Below, in pieces: positions 34,000-47,400 of a stretch of 64,000 bases of DNA. The stretch is taken from assembly GCF_963576545.1 (NCBI RefSeq), contig NC_083651.1, positions 18,103,748 through 18,167,747 on the forward strand, read 5' to 3'. Under the pieces are notes generated by a model. It saw nothing but the letters and a program-made list of their open reading frames with translations, was not told where the DNA came from and did no database searches. Numbering within the stretch: the stretch's first letter is position 1; each line of letters opens with the position of its first letter. The DNA comes from Limanda limanda (taxonomy: Eukaryota; Chordata; Actinopteri; Pleuronectiformes; Pleuronectidae). Position numbers and translations under genes: made by a program.

Positions 34000-34195
34000 C
34001 ACTCAGTCCACAGAGCAGTGGATGATCTGATTTCACCGCAGAACAACCTCTGATCTGATTTCTAAAAGCTGCATCGGGAAAAACCATGAAGATCGACTAA
34101 GGAGAAAAAAGGGAGGAAGAAGACGTAAACATAATCAGGAGTAAATCCTTCAGGAATAAGAGATGTGACAAGTCAGCGGTTCACCTCCTGCTCAG
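34000..34195 (+). other. kansl1l: kansl1l non-coding first exon and promoter-proximal region
   Basis: Sequence before a strong splice donor (CAG|GTGAGT at 34195/34196). The matching acceptor is a pyrimidine-rich CCGTCAG ending at 34862, so exon 2 starts at 34863, 70 bases before the ATG. The transcription start cannot be placed exactly; the GC-richer block from about 33760 could be part of the promoter. Confidence 0.55.
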
Positions 34196-34932
34196 GTGAG
34201 TGATCACAACACGTCCGCTAGCAGCCACTCACACGGTTAATTCACTGTTTATCTGATTCTACGTGATGAACTAACAACCACACGGTGCATTAAACCCGTC
34301 GTTACCCGGATCCTCCTGCACTTGTTTCTCATCGTTCGGTGTCGACCTGTTGCCTTGTTGTTATACTATACATCACGTTTATTCTACCGTTAGGATGTAA
34401 ATACTCAGTAAGTTGCTCTTTCCAACGTTTTCCCAACGGTTTTACATCTTTCCAATGTCACCACAAAAAATACTCGTATAGTAAAGAACACTATGAGGAA
34501 TGTTTGTCCTTCACCAAAAAGTTGAACCATAAACTGTATATAAAGATGTAAAACAAAAAAGTAGAAATATAGAAAAATATAAATGGAATTAAACTGATGA
34601 ATACAGCGTAAAGAAATACATGATGTGAACATGTGGTGCTTTTGAGCAACAGCTGGGGTGTGTTGTTTTTGTTTTCCTGTCTCTAAATATGTATCGTTCC
34701 CGAGAGATTCTCAGGCATTAACCAGACACTGATGTTTTGCAGTCACAGTCGTTTCACACCAAAAGTATTTTCTTGGTTGAATTGTTCTTTAGAGATATTT
34801 TATTGCTTATTTGGCATCATGTATTTTGTTCTAACTGTCTTAAATGTCTCTCTAACCGTCAGATCCTTTAAGATGCACTCTGTGAAGTCTTCCATCGCGG
34901 CTGCCTAAAGCCTCAGGGGTTCAGAAAGCAAT

Positions 34933-37900
34933 ATGGCCCCAGCCCTGCCCAAAATCCTGAAAGATGGCCACGGCATCCACCTGTCCTCACCTCCTTCCTC
35001 TGTCAGAGGGGAGTCCAGTAGGGGAGCCGTGCACAGGACTGAGCTGGATCCTCACGTGAGGCCCACAGAGGACTGTGACCCCCAGATGTGGCTGAACCTC
35101 CCCTTCTGTCCCTCTCTGGACCCCTGCCTGCCAGCGAGACCCCTGAAGGTCCTTGCCAACCCTGTGCTTCCCCCATGTCTGGAGGCGTCTTCCAGCCAGC
35201 GTGAGTCGGCGGTCCTCTCCAGCTCAGCTTCTCTCCTCGGATTCCGCTCCTTTAATGAAGATCTGAGAGATTCTCATCAGGTGGTCTCTGTCCTACCAGG
35301 TGTACCAGACATGTTTTTAGGCCCTGTCCCTGAGCACAATAGCCAAGAGGCTTGTTTGCTGCATGGCCACGGTGCTGCTCATGAATGTGGGCCAGATGGT
35401 GGTGATGTGCACCGCTCCCCTTTCACACTGACTAGTGTTTCTCAATCAGATTTCTCTGGGGAGATTAAGTCTCAGGACTGGGCTCCCTTTTTTCCACCAT
35501 CACCGACACTGACACAGGAGAGAGCAGCCACAGTGGACTGTGCTCCTCTAGCTTCAGAGCAGTCTTGCAGTGGCAGCTTGAACTTTGACCCGATGGTACC
35601 CAGAGCTGCGCTGGAGAAGGCCACGAAGGAGCAGCTCTCTAGGCAGGAAGACTTGCAAGGCAAAGCTTGGAGGCTGCAGAAGAGACTGCAGGCCCTGCTC
35701 GGAGAACACGCTTTGCGACACTGCAACCAGCAGCTGGAGGGGCTGGAACGGCACATTCATCTTGGGGATGGACTTAACGACAGCCTGGACTCCAGCCATC
35801 TTGGTATGGTACCTCCACAAGCGGGTGGGAATCCCAATCTGTCTTCACTGGAGTCGTCCACGGCGTCATCTTCCTTCACAGAGCACAGAGAGTTGAGCCG
35901 CTCCAGCCAGGCCGTGCTGAGAGGCCTGCAGGAGGCCTTGGACTCGGAGGCCACAGCCAGCAGCAGCTCAGACAATGAGGTGGAGGAGGAGAAGAGTCTC
36001 AAAACCACATCATCACGTGTGTGAGTATCCAACAAGTAGAACTAACTTTAATTGTATGATAAGACATATTAAATCCCTTAAGATGGCTTTTATAGAGATG
36101 ATGTTTATTTCTCTTCGCAATGCAAGGTTGGCAGACAGTGGCAACTGTAGTGTTATTTTACTTCAAGATTCAAGATTTGTATTATCAAATGCACAACAAT
36201 AACATTAAGCAGCCGCTGGCAATGAAAAGCTTGAGTCACAGGCTCTCTTCTAGCAATGCTCAATAATTACAACCAAAAAAATAAAATAGAAATAGTATAA
36301 AATAGAATAAAATAGAATATCAAAAATTTAAAATAGAAAGTAAAATGTATATAAAAATATATATATACAGCTCAAGAGAAAGATAGAACAACAATAGTTA
36401 AAATAGATTTACCTGTGTGTCTCATATGGAGCCACAGTGTGTATGTGGCCATCACATCTGGTTATCACAGAATCAAGCTACAAAGGAGAGACTGTAGAAA
36501 CCCCCTGAACTGCAGGTTTTGCACATCAAACTGATGCGAATCATCATTCCACACATCGTCAGGTATAAAGTTACTCACAGCTTGTGCTATTTTGAAGATA
36601 ACAACACCAGCTCAGAGGCGTCTGGACTGTTGTCCCGCTTCCAGGAGATCTGTTGTTCTGTTCCAGTAATGGCTTTCCAGACCCAGCTGTGGTTCAGGCT
36701 GGAGTCATTGGCCTCGATTTAACTCAAGACAAGTGGACAACAAACAGCCGCAGACTCTCATACTAGGCAACCTTTCAGTTCAGGACAATGAAGGCACTGT
36801 AAACAAGGTTAAAAACAGCTAAAAAATGTTGTAACTTTGAGTGAATGAGCATATTTAGTCACATCAGTTTTAAATTATAATTATTACAGTCAATCCCAAT
36901 CATATGTAATTAATCACAAATGTCAGGGATGACGAAATAAGTATTTAATTCCGGATGACAGCATAAATTGCGGAAAGTCAGCTGTTCAGTGAATGAGGTC
37001 CACTGTTATTCCAAAGTGTTGGACACATATTTGTCTTGGCTACAAAGTTTACAGTGTGGTTGGCACACGTTTTGTCCTCCCAGTGTTATGATGTTTTTTT
37101 TAGCCATGCACACACATTTCTCTCTTTATGCTGCAGTTGTGACGAATTCTGCAATAAGCCAACCCTCCGAATCCACAGGGCAGGAAATCAACGCAGACAT
37201 GCCAGCAACCCTGCACCGTGCCAGCCACTCTGTGCCATCATGCCTCAGCTCCTTCTCTTTATAGTGAAAAATACCTATCTCATATTTAAAACACCTGTAT
37301 GATGCTTCTTCGGCTTGTCCCATAGTCTGTATAGAAAGATGGATGACCACATCCTCAAAAGTGAATCAAGGATATGGGTTCTGCCATTTTGGGCTTTTGA
37401 CATGAAAAATCTGGTCATCAATGATTTTGTGCAGCCGTGACATTAAAGGGATAGTTCGCAGAAAAATTTAAATTCACTATTATCTACTCACCACTATGCA
37501 GACGGAGGTGTGGAGTGTTTGAGTTCACAAAACACTTTCAGGGGTAAAAAAAAAACAGAACTGTCCCTTTAAGGTCCTACCGATTCAACCAATAGTGAGA
37601 CTCAGTCTCAGCTTTCAATCGTGACATTTCAACCCATTTTTATAGCATCAAATAACTAATTAAAACCAAATTTACTGTAGAAATTTGCTTTTCAACAAAC
37701 ATCAATGTAATATTTAATGTTTTAACTTTAAAGTTTGGTCAATATCCACTGACATGTAGGAAGCTGGGCTAATGACCTATACTTCAGGGGGCAATCCAGT
37801 TGATTAGGCTTCGCTTTTGGGCAGCTGTCATTTCCTCTGTCTTTTTATGCAGACTAAAGTATGTCCCTTGTTTTTTGTGTGTCACAGCTTTTGCAGAGAG

Positions 37901-39735
37901 ATGTTTTCGCAATTCCTTCATTTGTGCGGATGGTCTGCTAAGTTCTGTCTTGCGTCATTGTATATCCAGGTCAATGCTCTTCCTGGTCAACATGAAGTGG
38001 AGATGTCAATGTGTTATTTCTGTTCTCAGAAGTGGGGTTACATCCTGTTCCTGATGGGTCATTGTAAAAAAGCTTTCAACCCATTATCACAGTGGTTTTG
38101 ACTGCTGACCACTTTTACCTTTCTTTTAGGACTCAAGCCAGGTCTAGTTTAGATGCAGTGGCATTCATTTCTGTATAGTTCTTCAAGGTGTCTGCGATTT
38201 TCTGAATCAGTGTGATAAAAAGGTAAAGTTTAAGTCTGTTTATGTGAAAACATGGGACAAAGGGGAGTGTTTTATGAGTGCCTTTTTATTTGGCCAGCGT
38301 CAGTCGTTTAGGAGGTGTCAGCTTGCTTTTTGTCCGAGCGTGTTCTCTTCCTTCACGGAACAATGCTCTGTGCTTCGTCAGTAAATCTCCCCCTGGGTAG
38401 TTTTTGTGGCAGGTTCCTCCTCCTTGAGGATATCGCCATGCTGGAGAAGGAACAGGTCGTTGTCCTCCTCTAGAAAATGTGGAAACGGTTGACCTTCATG
38501 AACTTGTAACACACAGAGAGTGTTTTGATTTTGGTTTGAAACCATGTGTTCACGTCGCTCTTTTTTTATGCACTGACAGAAAGTCCTTCACACCTACAGC
38601 TGTTGCTCATTTTCTGTTTCCAGTCTGTTTAAATATACTGCATTGGAGTCTTCTGAAAGGCTAAATGCTAGAAAGTTAAACTGACACACCCTAAAACCCT
38701 AATGTGGCTACACAAGCCAAGAGCCCGTGTTCAAAGAGGGGAATTCATAAGCCTAAAGAACTACTTGCTTGGGCTGGCCTGGGATTCCACCAGGATTTGG
38801 CATTGCCAACTCATACTTTCTCACTGTGGAGGGAGGCCAGTGGGTTGCTAGACCTCACACTTCATTCATATGCGTCAATAACTTCACGACAAATAGTGTA
38901 AGAGACAGAGTACTTGTGAACTTGCACACTGTCAGGTGTAAACCAACTTCTCCTCTCCTCTCCTCCTCCTCCTGATTCGCCTAATGCTCTGCAAGTATTC
39001 CTGGAATTTTCTCATTATAGAGTTGGAAAGAGCCGCAGGGCAGCCAGGTCTGGTCATTGTCTATGGAGGAGAGACATGGCCTACTGCTTAGCAAAGGGTA
39101 TCAGCTTAGTGTGTAGTTACCTTTTCCACTGGTCGAAAAACCAACTTACACCCACAACCATCAGATTTTTGTCTGCAATGGGAATGGATACAATCCACTC
39201 CTGGGTCAAATGAGTCCGCAGTAGACACAGGTTTTTATCTGACCCGACTCCGATAATCAGTGATGGAAATGTGACACCAGGGTGAAGTTGGCGAGACAGC
39301 AAACTTTTGCCTCAGGCAAAGTCCTTCACTGGCAATCAGAAAGGAGTCAATTGTCTTTTAAGCCATGTTTAAAAAACCCTCTAAATCCAAAAGAGATTAA
39401 ACTCAATTTAGAGCCAGTCGATCACCATTTACTGTGTATACCTTGTTCTTCATTCTCCCCCAGATCAACAACAAACTAGGCTTGGGCAAACTAAACTAAT
39501 TTCGGGTATGTTATTTACTTTCAGGCTAATATTAGTTTAGCTACCCTGTAATACCAAATATTATCGTAGTGTATTCTGTGAGTATCTGCTTCCTGCCTGG
39601 CCTAACCTTTCTCTGCCCTGCATCCGAGTGTGTGAAGTGGGGGGAGTCACTCCCTTTCTGAGCCAAGGTCCAAGAGCAGTGCCATAGCAACTATTGCCCC
39701 ACTGTAACTATTACACACACACAGACACACACACA

Positions 39736-39821
<86 letters not shown>

Positions 39822-41371
39822 CAAGATAAATGTTAACTGAACAGTCTAGTGCCATGGAAACACACGATAGACGCACACCACACAAATCAACAATGTTCTG
39901 TGGGCTAGATAAGCTTTTGTGCTTCAGCAAAATGCAGCCCTCCCTCCAAACTGTGTTAGGATGCTAAACAATTTAAGCTCTATATTCCAACATGGCTGTG
40001 TAAAATAGGTGGTATGTTGACTGTGCAGCAGTACAAATGTGTCTAACTGTTTGCTCTGTCTTTACTCCCTTTGTGTCGCTCAGTCTCGCTCTCTGGTGAC
40101 ACACATGTTCCTGGTAGGGATACTCATATGCTAAGCTCTTCACACACTTCCTGTGGTTGAATTTCAGCAGATGTATTTGGGTTTTTATGACCCACATTTA
40201 ATATCCTTAAATTGTTGCTGCCTTTTTAACCAAATTCCAAAGTCTTACAAGGACATTCACTTCTTGTGAGGTTGGATCAGAGTCTGAAGCCTCTGACGAA
40301 AGGGAATAAAACATATCGTAATACTATAACATGGGTGTAACTGTTCTCTCTCTCTCTCTCTCATCTGCCGCTCCACCCCTCCTGGCAGCAGCAGCAGCAG
40401 CAGATGTGAAAGGCGATGGCTGGAAGAGAGAGCGGAGCTGGGCAGCAGATGGAGCTGGCTGCAGCTGCGTCTGTCCGAGCTGGAGGGGAGGATACAGCCA
40501 CTGGAGGAGCTCCACAAGCATTTCCGCTCGTCCAAAGTAAAACAATACTCCTCTGTATCCACCTCAGTCAAGAGCAGTTGACATAATGTAACATCTGGCA
40601 GATATAAAGATATGATCAACTTATTGTATCTAGACAACTTTGGTGTCTTATTGTATCAGGCTAAGTTTTGTTGATCTAGGTTTTCTCACGTTCACATTTT
40701 ACTGAGCAGTTACTAACCACTAGGGAACAGAGAGAAACTGCAGACTGTTTCAAAAAATTGACAAAATGGCAGCTCCCCAAAATGAGGGCGAAGGGCCTCA
40801 ATCGCCCAATTGTGGCTGTCTACATTATAGGTCACAAACCCCACGTCCTCCATGCTACTGGAGGGGACATGGACCAAAGTCAGAATACACAGTAATTTTT
40901 TTCTCAGAGATGGTTTGTGTTATTTGAAGTAGTTCTTATCAAACATGTATTTTCAAATTTTTTGATCTTCCTGGTTTTAAATTGCTGATGTGATTATGGG
41001 TGAATCGTCACGATTGACAACTGAGACTGACTCATCACAATTGGTTCAGCGCCTTTATCGAAGACCTTCATATTTTTAGCTCCATCCAAACAATACCTTT
41101 GGTTCTGGAAGGCTACATGTATATGAACATATAATATCCGTGTTTTTCTATGGCTCTCAGGGTGGTGTGGTGCTTGCAGCGTCCCAGCCGCTGACCGACA
41201 GGCAGATTCAGCAGACCCTTCTGAAGGAAGCTGAAGGGTTATGCTGCACAGCCTCAGATGCTGACACTGAAACTTGCAGCCCCACACACCTTCTGCACAG
41301 CATACAGAGGCAGGTAGGTGAGAGGAGCTAACATACACAAACACACACACACATACACACACACACACACA

Positions 41372-41424
<53 letters not shown>

Positions 41425-44400
41425 CTGTAATGGTGAGTGTGTCTGGAGTCAAGAGGATTAATAATCCAATAATTCTTTGACACTTTGTTAGGACATCAAC
41501 CTTTTTAACATACTTTTTTTTCATACCGATTTCTGTGAGGGAAATATTAAACTAATGAAAATTAAGTTATCTGTGTGTTTTTGTGCTAAATTGCAAATTA
41601 CAAATGGGATGCATGAATTCCTACTGCTTTATGAAGTCTATTGTCATTTAAATCAAGAGAACATTTCCAATCATCCTTCCACCTGTAAAGACTGTCCCAC
41701 TCACCTTCAGGCATTTAATCATTTCAGAGACATTTGTTTTAATAACATTTCCATGCTACACCTGAGGTTGTTGAATAGAACCCCAGCTGTGCATCCTTGG
41801 GGCCAAGATAGAGCAAAAATGGTATTTAGATGGTTAAGAATGTTTTATGGTTATGTATGGTTAAGTGCATATATTTGTTTGCATATATCTATCCTTCATA
41901 AGTGCCATTTAAAATCTGATGAAGTTATAAACAATGTGTTCAACAGCAGATGTAAGACACTTCAAGAAGTACAGTGAGACAGTTGAAAGGAATGTGTATT
42001 ATAAATATTCATAAATATGTAACAAACGGTGAATAGAGAGGCTTCTGAGGTTCAAAACAACCAGGATTCTTTAATGAGTGTGTTTTCTTTGGTAGCATGA
42101 ATAACAGGGAAGGTACCTGCATTAGCATTCTGTATGGAAACTCACACATCATGTGTCTCTCTCTGATCCTTCGATAATCACTTCAAAGCAAAGGACATTA
42201 GAGAACTGAGAGAACAGTTTGTTGGTGACTTCATCACACGCTGTCACTTCTCTTTCTGTTTAGACGACGGACTGTCAATTTGTCACTTGTGAAATGTATT
42301 TATGTTGGTGACGTCTCTCATTACAGAGCGCCGAGCTCAGCCAGATCGTCAGAAGTCTGATGCCTCCTCTCAGCTTTTCACCGCTCTCTAAACAAGCACA
42401 GACCTGTAAAGACAAGAGATCCTTCACCAGGTGGAGAACACACACAGTGAGAGTGTTGCACATATATCAACATAATTTGTGATGCTCATGAGTTGGGGTT
42501 AAAGGATACAATAGTTTAGAGACAATGTCTGTTCGTTTGTTGGTTAGTTTGTTTGTAAACAGATTATTCAAAAACTATTGGTCAGATAACCATGAAACTT
42601 GGAGGATGGTATGAGTCAAGGAACAACCCAGGACATTTGGGTGCGGATCCATAGATCTTGAAGAAGAAAATCCGGCATATTTAGGGAACTGACATTTTGG
42701 CTAAACTCTCTTTACAGCTATTTGCATTTGAATGCAAATCAATTAAAAAGCCACTAGCTGATGCATATTCATATGCAGAATGTGTTTACAGAGATTATTA
42801 AGTGTGTGCACTTGGGTGCAGATTGAATTTAGTGGATTGTTGGGACTTGGCAGAGGTATGTGCTGAGTACAATTCTGGTTCATCATAGATAATCTTAGAC
42901 TCATACTAGGTTTGATCAGACATGCTGTTAATTTCCATCAGACAAGCTAATAATACTAAATAATAGTTTGACTGATCAGTTGTATCCACTGTCTGTTTTT
43001 AGCCTCGGCTGTAGAATACAATATTATGGCTGAGCCCATGCTCCCTGTTTGTAGTGTAACCCAGTGAAACAGTCGGGTCCCATCTGGCCTGACTTGAATC
43101 ATCCCTTCATGTTCTCCCTTCTTGCTGCCTTTTTAACTCTGTGCCTGCCTCTGGAGATAAAAGCAATGTAATAAATAGAAGACTCTCTGCTTGTTAATGC
43201 ATCGACAGGAAAAAGGTTTTTTAGGTAAATTATTTTTTTCAGCTCGTCCTTTGTGAACAGCATCTGAGAGACGCAAGACCTTCAGAATCTTGCCCTTTTA
43301 TTGCCTGTGATCTGATCATGAATCACATCCCTGACATTTACATGGCCTGATGTGATCTCTTCCCTTCAGTGGTCAGAGAGAAGATGATGCTTTTCTGCCC
43401 GGCAGCTCTAAGAGACAGAGACTGGCGACCACAAGGCGGTACAAGACTGATCCGGGGGTTTGTGCCCGAACCCGGCCTCTGGTCTCCTACCACAAGCCCA
43501 AACTGTTCGCTTTCAACACACACGACTCCAGCAGTTCACAGGTAGGCCCGCATGCATCCTCCTCCATTACCCAGCCTGTCCATCTGAATATTTACTAACA
43601 ACTAACAGTCGAACCACAAAAGCACATTCTCTATGACAACTGGAATATCTGTAGTGCACATATACACATCTGAATCCTGCTGTGTTCTCACATCGACTTC
43701 TCCTGGATTTCTACGGACATTATAGTAGGAGGCCAGGCGAAGAAAGTCAAACATTTGCTTTCACACATGCACGTCCTCCGGAGAAAGTTCGGAGGAACTG
43801 CGGAGTTCAGTGCATGTCTGAAAGCAGCTTATGTAAAGACTTCAGAAGCCCATCCCCCTAGCCCTTACATCTTCTCACTGTGTAATTATTCTTAGCTTAA
43901 TCCCGCTCTGTGCTGCTCATACAAATCAATTTCGTCATGGATACGCTAGTGTTTATATTCATTAGTGCTTCTTGTATCCCTGCACAATGTGAGTGCCTGC
44001 ATTTGTTATTTTCCCCCTTCTATCTATCCTGAGGACGAGTGCTCATCACTATGCTTTATTACATTACCACCAGCCAACTGTACGTAACGAGAGGGTTTCA
44101 CAGTAAAGGTTGTAAAGCTGATGAACACGTCACATTATATAAAGGTTATATTCGTCGATTGATCTAATAAAAATTACTCACTTATAAATGTTAAATGTGT
44201 CTTCAAAGCAGTTGCTCTTGGCCCTGTTTCAGTGAGGCGTGCCATATCGCTTAAGAAGCCCCTCAAATTAAATAGGAATTAATGTTTAAAGCCCCACACC
44301 AGCTTTTAATCAAACACTAGAATCTGATGGATTTGCTTCAAATAAACAAATCTAATCTGTGGTATTATTTGAAAGTTCCAGCCTTTATTAACCTCCAGGG

Positions 44401-47400
44401 GTGCTAATGCATAATGCTTTGTTCTGACTGCCAGTAGATAAACAATATGATGCAGTTTATTTTTAGTGGCGTCTTTATTTAAAGCTGTACCAAACAATAT
44501 GTTGGTGGATCAAATGACTGAATGTAAACCCAAGTGGTTGTTCTTTGTGAACAACTCACAGTGAACAAGTAACTCTGGATTGTAAGAAATCTCCTTTTCT
44601 GCCTCATCTTTGAGATTGAGCTTGTTCTAGAGGACTGTGGATCAGTCTTACACAATAGAACACAAGTCCATTGGGCCTGTGATAGAATCCTAAAATAGAA
44701 TCCTTATTGCATGTGAAATATAAATACAGACTATTGAGATACAACATCTGGTTGAACACTATTATTTCAGACTGTTTAAAAATCCTAGAGCCGTTACAGC
44801 TGCTATAAACAACGGCACCAAACCACCATATTATTGCCAGATGACAAAGAAAGTGCTCAAGCTGAGACCTTCCTTAAAACCTTCTGATGACAATTTTCTC
44901 TGTCTCTTGTTTTCTTTTCTCTTGTGCTCCAGGAGCTGGGGATGTCCACATCCACACTCAGCTCTTCACTCTCTTCATCTTCCCATGCATGCTGCTCCTC
45001 TTCCGCTGTCCTGTGTTCTGATGCGGACTGCAGTTCCAGCAGCTCGGCCCTGACCTCCAGGAGAAAGAGCTCCAGACCTCACTGTGCGATGTCTCTTTCC
45101 TTTGGTAGGAGAAAACTTAAAATGGCATAGTGAGGGGTTTTATGGTCACAATTTTGTATCATATGTATTGTCCTTAATTGCATTTGTATTTCACAAAGAA
45201 ATCTTTCTTCGGAAATTTTTACAATTTTGACCAAGGTCACGCTGTTTACTCTCAGGCACTCCTACGGCCCACCCCCCACAGAGAGCCCTCGCTCGAGAAG
45301 AATGGTCCCAGTCGCCCACTCCAGTACACTTCAAGAGACGCACCTCCACGCCACTGCACTACGGTAAGATCCTGCCCTTTACCAGCAGTGCTTACGTACC
45401 CTCTTTATCTTTGTTCTCTCACATCCTGTCTATTTCTATTTTTCTCCACTCTGTGAGGTTTGGTCCATTTTCACCAACACAGTAGAAAACATGCAGTATC
45501 TTATCGATCCAGTATGTTTAGATGGTGCCTGTGAGCAGGGTCAGAGCCTGACTGTAACCTGCTGTGTTGATGTCATAGTCAACCAATAAGCAAGATGACA
45601 GGAAGGCAGGTTTGCATTTTGAAAGACCGAACCTGCTGTTTTGTTGCCTTTATTTAACTAACAGATGGAGACCTTGCCTTATATTGGAATGGCTGGAATG
45701 GTGGCAATTCCCATTTTGAAACATAGAAATCAGAAAGCCTTTATTGTCTTTGTAAGAGCTTTTTGCTCTGTTTACTTTTGTTTGTTTTTGTGAGGCAGAT
45801 GAACATGTAAATACGCAACTTGTATGATAGGCTGTGCATGTAAGTGTATGTACACGCACCATCATACTAACTTTATTTTAATGTGTAGTTATTTTAGTTG
45901 CCAGTATTATATATTTTATCTGCACTATCTTTTTTTAATCATCATACCCCGCACAAATATTATAAGACTGTTGTTGGTATGATTAATATTATACAAGAAA
46001 ATGTAATTATTTATTAACTGGAAATTTATACAAAACAAGGATATTGATTTGAGCGAGTTCACAGAAAATTATGTTGTCACTTATTATCTCAGGAGTCATA
46101 TGGAGACATTAATAATTGCTATTTTCTCTTACTTTCAAAGTATAATATAATTTGGGAATATAATATTATCTTATCTTATATTCTATTCTATTAGTTAATT
46201 TTAAACACATATATTATCATTATAAACTGTCTTTAAACTGTAATTATCTCATTGCTTGTCTTCAGTAAAGAGACGCTGTGGAAAAAGATGCTGCTGTAAA
46301 GCCTCCCACTGTGTCATCTTGTTTTCTCCCTGTGGACCAGTGTAATTGGTTGCTAGCATGGCAGATATCCCCCTGTGTTTGAATGAGGCTTTCAGGTGAA
46401 CAGTAGATGGACATGAAATCATTCAGCATTTCATTGATTTTGAAATTGTGTCTGACTATATTTGTGTAATTAATGATTATTTGCCTTTGCATTTACACAC
46501 CTATGGCAGCTATTATTTCAGTGGCTTTTGTGGTAGTCCACAATGGAGATTGATGAGCCACAGGAACCATTGACTGGTTGATTGTAGAATTTCCCCTGTT
46601 AATCCAGGGAGGGTTGACTAAAGCTTATATATGCACTTTTATCCTTTTTGTGTTAATTACGGAGGTAAAAATAGACACAGAATGGTGTACCAGAACTAAG
46701 AGGTTCTAAAGGTGGAGACACAAAGGAGGGAGATTGAGAATGGATGAACACATCACTCACCCATCACCCTGTCGATTTCCTGTCAGCTTGAATGATCTTA
46801 TTCTCCCTTGTTTCGAGCAGAAGAAAGAGAAGACATGTGTGTCTCCTCATATTATCTCCTGACATGTAGCAACAACCTTGTTATCCTTTCTGGTCGTAGT
46901 TAATAAAGAATGAGTTAAAAGTCAAAACAAGCAGGAGATAGAAACATTGGCGACTTGGAGAATAATTATGAAAATGGATTTATCGGAAAATAAGGAAGCT
47001 GTTTTTTATTGAGCTTTTTTCAGTTGTTCCTAATGAGGAGGGAGCATTTGTGGAGCCAGTTGGACCCAGAATGTTCTTATGGGATTGGATGAAGTGCTCC
47101 TCAGTGTCCTGTAATGTGTCATTGATATAAAAGGTGGATTTAAAGCATTTGTCCATTAATTCCTTTCTTCATTACCTCTTCCTTCCTTCTCTTCTCCTCA
47201 TGAATTCTTCTGGAGTTCTGTGTGTACATTTCTATTTTTTTTTTGGTTCGTTAATCAAAATGGGAGAAGAGGTTAAACACTGAGACCAATGGTTAAGATG
47301 AGCTTTTTTACACTTAAACCAGGGGAGGTTGAAGGGAAAGAATATTCCTGTAGTGTATGCACTCAGGCTTGTGTGTGTGTGTCATCAAAGGTCACAAATA

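Larger units (their letters stand above)
36021..40388 (+). other. kansl1l intron between exons 2 and 3 of the coding series
   Basis: A 4.4-kb intron. It contains an L2-like tail (36160-36420), a short TTAA MITE (37443-37572), a CA array (39713-39818), and otherwise unremarkable DNA. The open frames at 36968, 37800 and 38704 have no family resemblance and no good splice context. A small additional kansl1l exon cannot be excluded, but the phases of the flanking exons already match. Confidence 0.5.

Noticed and set aside
33683..34087. Frames of repeated Val-Cys or Thr-His over CA runs (also at 39691, 41000, 30183, 60105)
   Set aside because: Translations of dinucleotide microsatellites, with no coding evidence.
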